Part shown: positions 7,346-13,136 of the stretch, one piece after another | Layout of the letters: each line of letters begins with the position of its first letter | How positions within the stretch are numbered: the stretch's first letter is position 1 | Assembly: GCA_905216145.1 (NCBI GenBank) | Contig: CAJMST010000032.1 | Location: 1-13,460 of the forward strand | DNA: 13,460 bases | Direction: 5' to 3' | Source of the DNA: an uncultured bacterium | Lineage (GTDB): Bacteria > Actinomycetota > Coriobacteriia > Coriobacteriales > Coriobacteriaceae | Notes under the pieces: generated by a model | Databases searched by the model: none | Seen by the model: only the letters and a program-made list of their open reading frames with translations | What the model was told of the DNA's origin: nothing | Made by a program: the position numbers and the translations under genes

Positions 7346-7744
7346 ATGAGAAAGATAGTTGTGGCGAGCCATTCCCTTCTCGCCCAGGGCTTCAAGGACA
7401 CCCTCGAGTTCCTTACGGGTAAGAGCGACGCCGTCAACGCCGTGTGCGCCTACGTGAACGACAACGGCGAGGGGCTCGACGCGGCGGTCGAGGCGGCTCT
7501 TTCGGGCACTGACGAGGTCGTCGTCCTCACCGACGCGCTCGGCGGCAGCGTGAACCAGCGCTTCTCCCGCTTCGCCTCCGACCGGATCCACGTGATCGCG
7601 GGTGTCAACCTCCCGCTCGCCATGACGGTCGCGCTCGCGCGCCCCGACGAGAAACTCGACTTCGACGCCCTCGTCGACGAGGCGCGCCAGCAGATCGTCT
7701 ACGTGAACGGTGCCAGTTCCGCCGAGTGCGAAGATGACGAATAG
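7346..7744 (+). CDS. PTS mannose-family EIIA component
   Basis: The 132-residue cytosolic protein begins 'MRKIVVASHSLLAQGFKDTL', the EIIA-man signature, with the HPr-phosphorylated histidine at His9. 'VVVLTDALGGSVNQRF' matches the conserved D-x-x-G-G-S segment near residues 55-70. It receives phosphate from HPr and passes it to EIIB. Here EIIA is a separate gene placed last in the PTS set, rather than fused to EIIB as in E. coli ManX. The gap from the EIID gene is 26 bases and the ribosome site is poor (AAGAGA or GGTGA), so it may be made at a different level from the other subunits. Confidence 0.93.
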   Translation: MRKIVVASHSLLAQGFKDTLEFLTGKSDAVNAVCAYVNDNGEGLDAAVEAALSGTDEVVVLTDALGGSVNQRFSRFASDRIHVIAGVNLPLAMTVALARPDEKLDFDALVDEARQQIVYVNGASSAECEDDE

Positions 7745-7756
7745 AGGAGGTCGACG

Positions 7757-8881
7757 ATGAGAGAGTTCCTTAAGGACGTGTGGATGCACGGCGGTGAGGA
7801 AAGCCGCGCCATCACCCCCGAGAACATCACGGGCGAGAAGGGCCGTGCCGCCATGTCGGCCAGCCACCTCGGCGTCGGCCGCAAGGGCTCGTGCTGCGTG
7901 CCCCTTGAGTCCGGCGAGACCATCACGCTCGCGGACATCGAGGGCCCCGGCATCATCCGCCACATCTGGATGACCGTCCCCGACAAGACCGCCGCCGGCA
8001 GCTTCGTCATGCGCGACCTCGTGCTGCGCTTCTACTGGGACGACGAGGAGACCCCCTCGGTCGAGTGCCCTGTCGGCGACTTCTTCTGCAACGGCTTCGG
8101 TGAGCGCGCCATCGTCAACTCGATGCCCATCTGCGTGAACCCGACGGGCGGCATGAACTGCTACTTCGAGATGCCTTTCAGGAAGCACGCCAAGGTCACG
8201 CTTACGAGCGAGCACCCCGGGTTCATTAAGTACATCTTCTACACGTTCAACTACGCGCTCACCGACGTGCCGGACGACGCCATGTACTTCCACGCCCGTT
8301 TTAACCGCGAGCGCAGCACCCGCAGGGGCGTCGACTACACCGTGCTCGACGGCGTGTGCGGTAAGGGCTACTACGTCGGCACCTACATGGCCCTGTGCGC
8401 CCTGGAGCGCTATTGGTGGGGCGAGGGCGAGATGAAGTTCTTCCTCGACGGCGACGAGGAGTTCCCCACGGTCACCTCGACGGGAGCCGAGGACTACTTC
8501 GGCGGTGCCTGGGCCTTCCTCGACAGGCCGCCCCACGCGCTGCCCGAGGCGCAGTGCTTCAACACGCTGTTCGCCGGCTACCCGTACCGCTCGACGCGCG
8601 ACGCCACGCGCGACCGCTTCAGCGCGGGCAAGCCGAACCCGAACCCGATGCTCGCGACCAACGACGACGCGCTGCCCAGGCATGGCCTCTACAGGTGGCA
8701 CCTTCCCGACCCGATCTCGTTCAAGGAGGACCTGCGCGTGACGTTCCAGGACCTCGGCAACGACGACATCAAGCTCTACGAGCGCGAGGACGACATCTCC
8801 ACCGTCGCCTACTGGTACCAAAGCGAGCCGCACGCCGTGCTCGCCCCGTTTGCCGCAAGGCAGGACCGCGTGCCCAGGTAG
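7757..8881 (+). CDS. DUF2961 / GH172-family glycoside hydrolase, cytosolic
   Basis: The 374-residue protein matches the DUF2961 family, now glycoside hydrolase family 172. Characterised members act on alpha-D-fructofuranosides (difructose dianhydride I in Bifidobacterium dentium) and on alpha-D-arabinofuranosides. Landmarks are 'ITLADIEGPGIIRHIW' (55-70), 'VECPVGDFF' (102-110), 'GGMNCYFEMPFRKHAKVTL' (131-149), 'WWGEGEMKFFLDGD' (220-233) and 'STGAEDYFGGAW' (241-252). E223 (or E225) and E245 are the likely catalytic glutamates, by family pattern. No signal peptide is present, so it works on sugar already imported. GAGGAGG at 7744-7750 overlaps the EIIA stop codon and lies 6 bases before the ATG, placing it firmly in the PTS operon. 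The fructokinase next door favours a fructose-containing substrate over an arabinose one; whether the substrate is phosphorylated is unknown. Confidence 0.87.
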   Translation: MREFLKDVWMHGGEESRAITPENITGEKGRAAMSASHLGVGRKGSCCVPLESGETITLADIEGPGIIRHIWMTVPDKTAAGSFVMRDLVLRFYWDDEETPSVECPVGDFFCNGFGERAIVNSMPICVNPTGGMNCYFEMPFRKHAKVTLTSEHPGFIKYIFYTFNYALTDVPDDAMYFHARFNRERSTRRGVDYTVLDGVCGKGYYVGTYMALCALERYWWGEGEMKFFLDGDEEFPTVTSTGAEDYFGGAWAFLDRPPHALPEAQCFNTLFAGYPYRSTRDATRDRFSAGKPNPNPMLATNDDALPRHGLYRWHLPDPISFKEDLRVTFQDLGNDDIKLYEREDDISTVAYWYQSEPHAVLAPFAARQDRVPR

Positions 8882-8908
8882 GGTCGCCTCGAAACAAGCC
8901 AACGTTAT

Positions 8909-8946
8909 GGGCGCCCGCGGTTGACCATGACTGCGGGCGTCCCTTT
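8909..8946 (+). terminator. intercistronic hairpin between glycosidase and kinase genes
   Basis: GGGCGCCCGC (8909-8918) pairs with GCGGGCGTCC (8933-8942), ten pairs including one G-U, loop of 14 bases. Only a short CTTT follows. With the kinase ribosome site starting at 8949, it looks like a partial terminator or mRNA-stabilising hairpin that lowers kinase expression relative to the upstream genes, rather than the end of the operon. Confidence 0.5.
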
Positions 8947-8960
8947 GTAAGGAGGATCAC

Positions 8961-9845
8961 ATGAGCGAAAAGCAAATGAGGCTCGGCGCCCTCGAGGCCG
9001 GCGGGACCAAGATGGTCTGTGCCGTGGTGTCCGGCGACGGCGAGGTCCTCGACCGTATGGAGACCCCGACGCTTATGCCCGCCGAGACCGTCCCACAAAT
9101 GGTCGAGTGGTTCACCGCCCGTGATGTGAACGCGTTGGGCATCGGCGCCTTCGGCCCGACCTGCGTCGACCCCAACGATGAGCGCTACGGTTCCATCCTT
9201 CAGACGCCCAAGCTCGCGTGGCGAGGCTATGGTCTTCGCGCCGCGTTCGCCGACGCCCTCGGGATTCCGGTGGCCTACGACACGGACGTGAACGTTGCCT
9301 GCCTCGGCGAAGTAGTCTTCGGCTGCTGCAAGGGGCTCGAGGACGCCGTCTACGTGACCATCGGCACCGGCGTGGGCGCGGGCGTCATGTGCGCGGGCAG
9401 GCTCCTTCACGGCATGCTGCACCCCGAGGCCGGCCACATGCTGGTAAGGACCCGTCCCACCGAGGAGGGACGCTGCGTCTGCCCGAGCCACGCGAGCTGT
9501 CTCGAGGGCCTCGCCTCCGGCCCCGCCATCGCCGCGCGCTGGGGAAAGCCCGCGGCCGAGCTCGCGGACAACGCTGAGGTGTGGGCACTCGAGGGGGATT
9601 ATCTGGGGCAGATGTGCGCGAACCTCGTGCTCATGTACTCGCCTCGCCGTATCGTCCTCGGCGGCGGCGTGATGCACCAGGAGCAGCTCTACGGCATCGT
9701 CCGCAAGAAGACCCTCGAATATCTGGGTGGCTACATCCAGACCGCCGAGCTTAAGGACATAGAGAGCTACATCTGCGCCCCGGGCTGCGGCGGCGACCAA
9801 GGAATCCTTGGCGCGGCCGAGCTGGCAAGAAGGGCGCTCGCGTAA
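8961..9845 (+). CDS. ROK-family fructokinase
   Basis: The 294-residue protein is a ROK sugar kinase of the fructokinase (ScrK/YdhR-like) group. It has the N-terminal phosphate-binding 'GALEAGGTKM' (9-18), 'GIGAFGP', then 'YVTIGTGVGAGV', and the zinc and substrate region 'HPEAGHMLV' followed by 'CVCPSHASCLEGLASGPAI', typical of fructokinases in this family. It would convert free fructose to fructose 6-phosphate with ATP in the cytosol. AAGGAGG at 8949-8955 lies 5 bases before the ATG. It is separated from the glycosidase gene by 79 bases containing a hairpin, and is the last gene of the locus. It fits with the glycosidase releasing unphosphorylated fructose. A related hexose or fructosamine substrate cannot be excluded. 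Confidence 0.88.
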   Translation: MSEKQMRLGALEAGGTKMVCAVVSGDGEVLDRMETPTLMPAETVPQMVEWFTARDVNALGIGAFGPTCVDPNDERYGSILQTPKLAWRGYGLRAAFADALGIPVAYDTDVNVACLGEVVFGCCKGLEDAVYVTIGTGVGAGVMCAGRLLHGMLHPEAGHMLVRTRPTEEGRCVCPSHASCLEGLASGPAIAARWGKPAAELADNAEVWALEGDYLGQMCANLVLMYSPRRIVLGGGVMHQEQLYGIVRKKTLEYLGGYIQTAELKDIESYICAPGCGGDQGILGAAELARRALA

Positions 9846-9877
9846 CTTGCGCTCTCTCCGCCATACAACGCGTTAAG

Positions 9878-9936
9878 AAAAGACGAGCGCTTCTTGCCAA
9901 TTGGGCGGCAAGAAGTGCTCGTCTTTTGCATTTTTG
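9878..9936 (+). terminator. very strong, probably bidirectional terminator
   Basis: A 21-bp stem (9878-9898 with 9907-9927, a single G-U pair) with loop AATTGGGC ends in a T-rich arm followed by GCATTTTT. Its left arm starts AAAA, so on the minus strand it also ends in a T run. It lies between the converging kinase gene and the methyltransferase gene (stop at 9941) and can serve both. Confidence 0.85.
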
Positions 9937-9940
9937 CCTC

Positions 9941-10771
9941 TCAAAATCTTATTTTCACGATTTGCATTTTCATCCCGTTGTCACCGACCCTTGCGAGAAA
10001 CCGGAAAAAGCCGCTGACGGAAGGGTCTCTCAAATCGTTGTAACCCAGCATATAGCCGCGACTTGTGACCTGCAGACGGCTGTCCCACGCGCCGATTTCC
10101 TTGGCGGCATCCGAAACCGCAAAATATGCCCCAACATCCTTGATTTTTGCAGTCTTAAGCCATGTTTTTGCAATCATCTTTACTGCCGTCCGATTGGCAG
10201 CATCAAAGATCAGCACACCGCCGGGGAAAGCGTCCGCCATCTCCCGCACCAGTTCCCGGACCTGCTGGGTCAGAAAGTAATAGAACACCCCGGAGGCAAA
10301 GAACACCGCCCCGCCGGAGGCATCGATTTTGCCAAACCATGCGGTGTTTTTCAGATCGCAGGGGATATTTTGTTCTCGATCCTCGGCGGGCAGCAGCTGC
10401 TGCCGCAAGGCAATCACATCCGGGAAGTCCAGATTGTAGATCTTGCATCTACCGTTGTCGCAGGTTCTGCCGGTGTTGTCCAGCCCACAGCCCAGATTGA
10501 CCACCGCCGCATTGGGGTGGCCTTTCAGGTAATCCCGCACCTCGAAAGCAAGATCACCCTGCCGCATGGCCACCTCCAGCGCACCAAAGCGCTGCATCAG
10601 GCTGCGGGAGTTTTTCTCTGCCTCTGAAAAGTCGTAGTCGATCTGGTCGAGCAGGCGAACCGCTGTTTCATCCCTGTAAAGGTTCGGGTACAGCTCCGTA
10701 CACAGCTTCCGGGAATACAGCGGGAGGATCAGCGTCTCCTGCACGGTGTTTTTCTCAATTTTACATTTCAT
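9941..10771 (-). CDS. class I SAM-dependent methyltransferase, LCM/TcmP-like
   Basis: The 276-residue protein resembles the leucine carboxyl methyltransferase (PPM1)/TcmP family: 'LPLYSRKLCTELYPN' near the N-terminus, SAM-binding motif I 'VVNLGCGLDN' (90-99), the acidic ribose contact in 'YNLDFPDVI' (112-120), and 'FFASGVFYYFLTQQVREL' later. Members methylate carboxyl or hydroxyl groups, for instance in polyketide-type products; the substrate here is unknown. GAGGAAG (10778-10784) precedes the ATG at 10771. It is the third gene of a minus-strand methyltransferase operon. Base composition is visibly less G/C-biased than in the sugar locus, suggesting acquisition from another lineage, possibly a gut Firmicute. 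Confidence 0.85.
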   Translation of the reverse strand: MKCKIEKNTVQETLILPLYSRKLCTELYPNLYRDETAVRLLDQIDYDFSEAEKNSRSLMQRFGALEVAMRQGDLAFEVRDYLKGHPNAAVVNLGCGLDNTGRTCDNGRCKIYNLDFPDVIALRQQLLPAEDREQNIPCDLKNTAWFGKIDASGGAVFFASGVFYYFLTQQVRELVREMADAFPGGVLIFDAANRTAVKMIAKTWLKTAKIKDVGAYFAVSDAAKEIGAWDSRLQVTSRGYMLGYNDLRDPSVSGFFRFLARVGDNGMKMQIVKIRF

Positions 10772-10782
10772 AGGTTTCTTCC

Positions 10783-10848
10783 TCAGTGAATAAGAACTGT
10801 CATAATTGCCGCCAGCACAGCCGCTATGACCGTCATGCCTATCGCCAT
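10783..10848 (-). CDS. possible small membrane peptide between methyltransferase genes
   Basis: From the ATG at 10848 the frame encodes the 21-residue hydrophobic 'MAIGMTVIAAVLAAIMTVLIH'; its stop (10783-10785) overlaps the ribosome site of the next gene. The frame is open further upstream to an ATG at 10965, but that would overlap the end of the preceding methyltransferase, whose own C-terminus looks intact. No clear ribosome site is seen for either start. It may be a genuine tiny membrane protein used for translational coupling, or a leftover of a larger membrane protein. Confidence 0.3.
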   Translation of the reverse strand: MAIGMTVIAAVLAAIMTVLIH

Positions 10849-10886
10849 GTGCAGGATGGATGCAAAAATACCCGTGCTTGATGCCC

Positions 10887-11492
10887 TTACTTCCGCGCCG
10901 TGACGCAGAGCCACTTTTTCTTTTTGCGTATCTGCACCTCGTGAAAACCCGCCTGCTCCAGACATGCCTTTAATTCAATGTCCTTGTAGATGGTCATGCC
11001 GCCGATGATCTGCGTCCACCTCTCGTCCTTGTCCGTATCGCCATTGCTCTCGTTGCAGATAAGAATTGCCCCGCCTGGCTTCAGCGTCCGCCAGACCTCA
11101 CGGAAGCATCGGGGCAAATCGGGCCAAAAATAGACGGTCTCAAAGGCCGTGGCAGCATCGAAGTAGCTATCCTCAAACACCATATCCGCCACACTGCCTT
11201 GCAGAACGGCGCAACGCCCCTCCTGAATTGCAACTCGGTTGAGCTTTCTAGCCTTCTCCACGCTGACGGGCGAATAGTCGATGCCCTTGACGACGCCATG
11301 CGGGCATTTTTCCAGCAGCCGTTTTATGTTCGCCCCGCCGCCGCAGCCGCAATCCAGCACCTTGGCGTTTGGCGCAAGTCGTAAAAATCGAAGTCCCCAC
11401 CGCGCCACAGGGCCGTGGCCCAGATTCATCATGGCAACCATAAGTTTTCCGCCGAGGCCCACGGGCTTGCGGGTGTTTTCAAAGAACGACAT
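10887..11492 (-). CDS. class I SAM-dependent methyltransferase (Methyltransf_11 type)
   Basis: The 201-residue cytosolic protein carries SAM-binding motif I 'VLDCGCGGGANI' (45-56), the acidic residue in 'VKGIDYSPVSVEKAR', and 'LKPGGAILICNESNGD' in the core sheet. The ATG at 11492 (MSFFENTRKP) is chosen over an ATG at 11522 because GGAGGG lies 5 bases upstream of it. It overlaps the end of the upstream methyltransferase gene by 14 bases, so the two are translationally coupled. The C-terminus is lysine-rich (RKKKKW). Substrate unknown. It is clearly different in sequence from both neighbouring methyltransferases, so the cluster is not a tandem duplication. Confidence 0.88.
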   Translation of the reverse strand: MSFFENTRKPVGLGGKLMVAMMNLGHGPVARWGLRFLRLAPNAKVLDCGCGGGANIKRLLEKCPHGVVKGIDYSPVSVEKARKLNRVAIQEGRCAVLQGSVADMVFEDSYFDAATAFETVYFWPDLPRCFREVWRTLKPGGAILICNESNGDTDKDERWTQIIGGMTIYKDIELKACLEQAGFHEVQIRKKKKWLCVTARK

Positions 11493-12108
11493 CTGGACCC
11501 TCCGATTTCGTGCATTCCGCATAGGTCAACGGGAACGAGGCCTTCAGCACCGCGCTTTTCTGCACCGCCCAGCCGTTTTGACGCAGGAAACGTAGGTATT
11601 CCTCGCTTGTCCACCTGCTGTGGAGGGGGAATCCCGCCATACTCATGAAAAGGGCTTTTGCCTTGCCGGAAACCGAGTTTCCCGCGTGGGTGAAGGTTGG
11701 CGCGATGAGTACGCCGTCGTCCTTCAGCACCCGCCTGATTTCTTGCAGGGCCTTTTCCGGATGCGGCACTATGTGAAGCGCGTTGGACGCGATCACCACT
11801 TCGAAGGACTTCTGTGCATAGGGCAGGCGGAACATATCTTGTACGGAAAAGTGCAGCTTTGCGGATTGATTGTCTCGCTTTGCTTCAAGGATCATCTTTG
11901 CAGAAGTGTCCGTAGCCTCGATGTGCGCCGCCGCATTTACGATGCTCTTTGCGATAAGCCCCGTGCCGGTGGCAACCTCCAGTACGGTTTTTGCTTTCAC
12001 CACCGGCCTGATCAGCTCATACATCTTCTCATACGCCGCCCGGTCCTTTCGCATGAAACGGTCGTACCGACTGGCATTCTTGTCCCAGAAGCCCTTGCGT
12101 TCGTGCAT
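11479..12108 (-). CDS. class I SAM-dependent methyltransferase (Methyltransf_11/UbiE-like)
   Basis: The 209-residue protein begins 'MHERKGFWDKNASRYDRFM', typical of small-molecule methyltransferases, with motif I 'VLEVATGTG' (42-50), 'IEATDTSAKMI' for the SAM ribose, and 'ASNALHIVPHPEKAL' followed by 'RVLKDDGVLIAPTF'. The start at 12108 is preferred because the G-rich ribosome site at 12116-12120 is 7-8 bases upstream; ATG 12114 and TTG 12123 are too close to it. It is the first gene of the three-methyltransferase operon, with a likely promoter just upstream. Substrate unknown; candidates include quinone-like, lipid or xenobiotic acceptors, by family only. Confidence 0.88.
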   Translation of the reverse strand: MHERKGFWDKNASRYDRFMRKDRAAYEKMYELIRPVVKAKTVLEVATGTGLIAKSIVNAAAHIEATDTSAKMILEAKRDNQSAKLHFSVQDMFRLPYAQKSFEVVIASNALHIVPHPEKALQEIRRVLKDDGVLIAPTFTHAGNSVSGKAKALFMSMAGFPLHSRWTSEEYLRFLRQNGWAVQKSAVLKASFPLTYAECTKSEGPDVVL

Positions 12109-12125
12109 GGCCATCGCCCCCAAAC

Positions 12126-12171
12126 AGTTAGAGCCATCTAACTATAGCACACGAATCATACAGTAAGTTAA
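12126..12171 (-). promoter_or_regulatory. promoter and possible operator of the methyltransferase operon
   Basis: Read on the minus strand, TATAGT (12146-12141) is a good -10 box, with TTAACT (12171-12166) as a distant -35 (19-base spacer). An inverted repeat AGTTAG-N6-CTAACT (12126-12143) overlaps the -10 and the expected transcription start, the usual place for a repressor site. A second, smaller repeat GTTA-AGGC-TAAC lies at 12167-12178. No regulator gene is adjacent in this window. Confidence 0.4.
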
Positions 12172-12577
12172 GGCTAACCTTTTTTCTTGGCTAAGATGCA
12201 TCTCTTCGGTTTTCGCTTATAACAGCGCGAGTCAGATACTAGGCTGGAGCTGAAGAAGGAGCTTGGCGGGCAGGTAGGTCGATACCGGTTCCCGGAACGG
12301 TGATCCAGCCAATTACACCAGGGCTCTAGTCATTGAGTGGGAATAGAAAATTCCTTAGTTATGGGGGTATAAATTTGATTCCCTTTAGGATACACCCCCA
12401 TAACTATATGAATTGACCTGCTGACTCCAATGAAGATTGGAGGGTAACTGCCAGGGGTGACGGCCCAGCGAGTGTTATTTTGCGAGCTATGCGCATTGAA
12501 AGTGACCTTTCGTGGTATAAACTACTTGCCGGAAGCCGCGGCTTTCAGAGTACGGCTTACGTGTACGTTTAACCTCC
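12172..12577. other. intergenic stretch with inverted repeats, no intact gene
   Basis: No convincing gene is seen. A scrap of coding-like sequence on the plus strand ends 'KKELGGQVGRYRFPER' at about 12300. Further on are a large inverted repeat (12357-12405), a 7-bp hairpin CTCCAAT-GAAG-ATTGGAG (12425-12442), TATAAA at 12516-12521 that may be a -10 box, and the 12-base palindrome AAGCCGCGGCTT (12533-12544). Confidence 0.4.
12357..12405. repeat. 12-bp perfect inverted repeat with 25-base spacer
   Basis: AGTTATGGGGGT (12357-12368) is exactly repeated in reverse complement as ACCCCCATAACT (12394-12405). The AT-rich spacer contains no gene. It has no terminal T-run, so it is not an obvious terminator. 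It could be a remnant mobile-element end pair, a MITE-like relic, or an operator. Confidence 0.5.
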
Positions 12578-12617
12578 GTGGGCGACGGGGTGCCGCAAGG
12601 CGTAGAATATCGCCCAC
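12578..12617 (+). ncRNA. candidate structured RNA upstream of the toxin-like remnant
   Basis: An outer 8-bp stem GTGGGCGA/TCGCCCAC (12578-12585, 12610-12617) encloses a small hairpin GCC-GCAA-GGC (12592-12601), a GNRA tetraloop. A possible -10 (TATAAA, 12516-12521) lies upstream and another hairpin (12623-12646) follows. Such a structured block before a ToxN-like gene is where a type III antitoxin RNA would lie, but no tandem repeats of the usual length are visible. It matches no riboswitch that I recognise. Confidence 0.25.
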
Positions 12618-12622
12618 CTGTA

Positions 12623-12646
12623 GGGGCCCGCAGCGATGCGGGCCCC
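12623..12646 (+). terminator. GC-rich hairpin before the toxin-like remnant
   Basis: GGGGCCCGC (12623-12631) and GCGGGCCCC (12638-12646) form a perfect 9-bp stem with loop AGCGAT. No T-run follows (GCTTCG), so termination would be inefficient. It sits 25 bases before the ATG at 12672. Confidence 0.45.
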
Positions 12647-12671
12647 GCTTCGTATGAAGGGGGCGTAGCCG

Positions 12672-13119
12672 ATGAAGATCGTATCCACCTCCAGGACTTC
12701 TTCGACCTCGTCGAGGGCAACCGCGAGCTCATGCTTAAGCGCGACCGCCCCTGCATCGTGGTGGTGAGGCTGCGTTTCCACGGAAAGCGCAGGGACTTCG
12801 CCGTGCCGCTGCGTTCCAACATCGCCCCTAACGTGCCCAAAGACCAATACTTTGCACTGCCACCCCGCTCCAAGACGCGCCCCGGCTCAATCCCGAGCCA
12901 TGCGGAACCGCTTCACATTTTTGAACGCCGCTCGCCCCAAATGCTCGAGAAACAGGCCATGAGGTGCGGCGGCGCGCTCGTGCCCGCGCGCAGCCATCTC
13001 CATCAGCGTCTACGGTGCGCTACAACATCACGGGCAAACCGCCTGACAAGCCGAGCATTCTGATCGTTCCGTCTATGGGCTACGTTGCCGTGCGAGCCAC
13101 GCCGGTGTGCGGGGCCTGA
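12672..13119 (+). pseudogene. decayed gene, N-terminal part resembling a ToxN/AbiQ-type toxin
   Basis: The ATG at 12672 has AAGGGGG (12657-12663) upstream and starts MKIVSTS, but the coding-like reading then moves to another frame by 12695: 'DFFDLVEGNRELMLKRDRP' and 'RDFAVPLRSNIAPNVPKDQY' followed by 'FALPPRSKTRPG'. The pattern of a short MK-I-x-T/S start, then a beta-rich 'RPCIVVVRLRFHGK' and 'PLRS', recalls type III toxins of the ToxN/AbiQ family; this is resemblance from memory, not a search. After about 12890 the frame degrades, and only the last part (13015-13119, 'YNITGKPPDKPSILIVPSMG') reads well again, in a third frame ending at a TGA within a hairpin. At least two frameshifts are needed, so it is not functional. 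The end segment could belong to a different gene. Confidence 0.45.
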
Positions 13120-13136
13120 TTCGTCAGGCCCCGCAC
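13107..13136. terminator. 13-bp hairpin with TTCG loop between converging genes
   Basis: GTGCGGGGCCTGA (13107-13119) and TCAGGCCCCGCAC (13124-13136) form a perfect 13-bp stem closed by a TTCG tetraloop. The stop codon of the plus-strand remnant (13117-13119) and that of the histidine kinase gene (13124-13126) sit on either side of the loop. No T tract follows on either strand, so it may stabilise both mRNA ends rather than terminate by itself. Confidence 0.65.

Noticed and set aside
7343..8902. 519-residue minus-strand open frame
   Set aside because: It lies antisense to the EIIA and GH172 genes, which have family motifs and ribosome sites; composition is that of a shadow frame.
8769..9800. 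343-residue minus-strand open frame
   Set aside because: Antisense to the fructokinase gene, no ribosome site or family resemblance.
9926..10627. 233-residue plus-strand frame opposite the LCM/TcmP-like methyltransferase
   Set aside because: The minus-strand frame has a clear SAM motif and ribosome site; the plus frame has neither and lies beyond a strong terminator.
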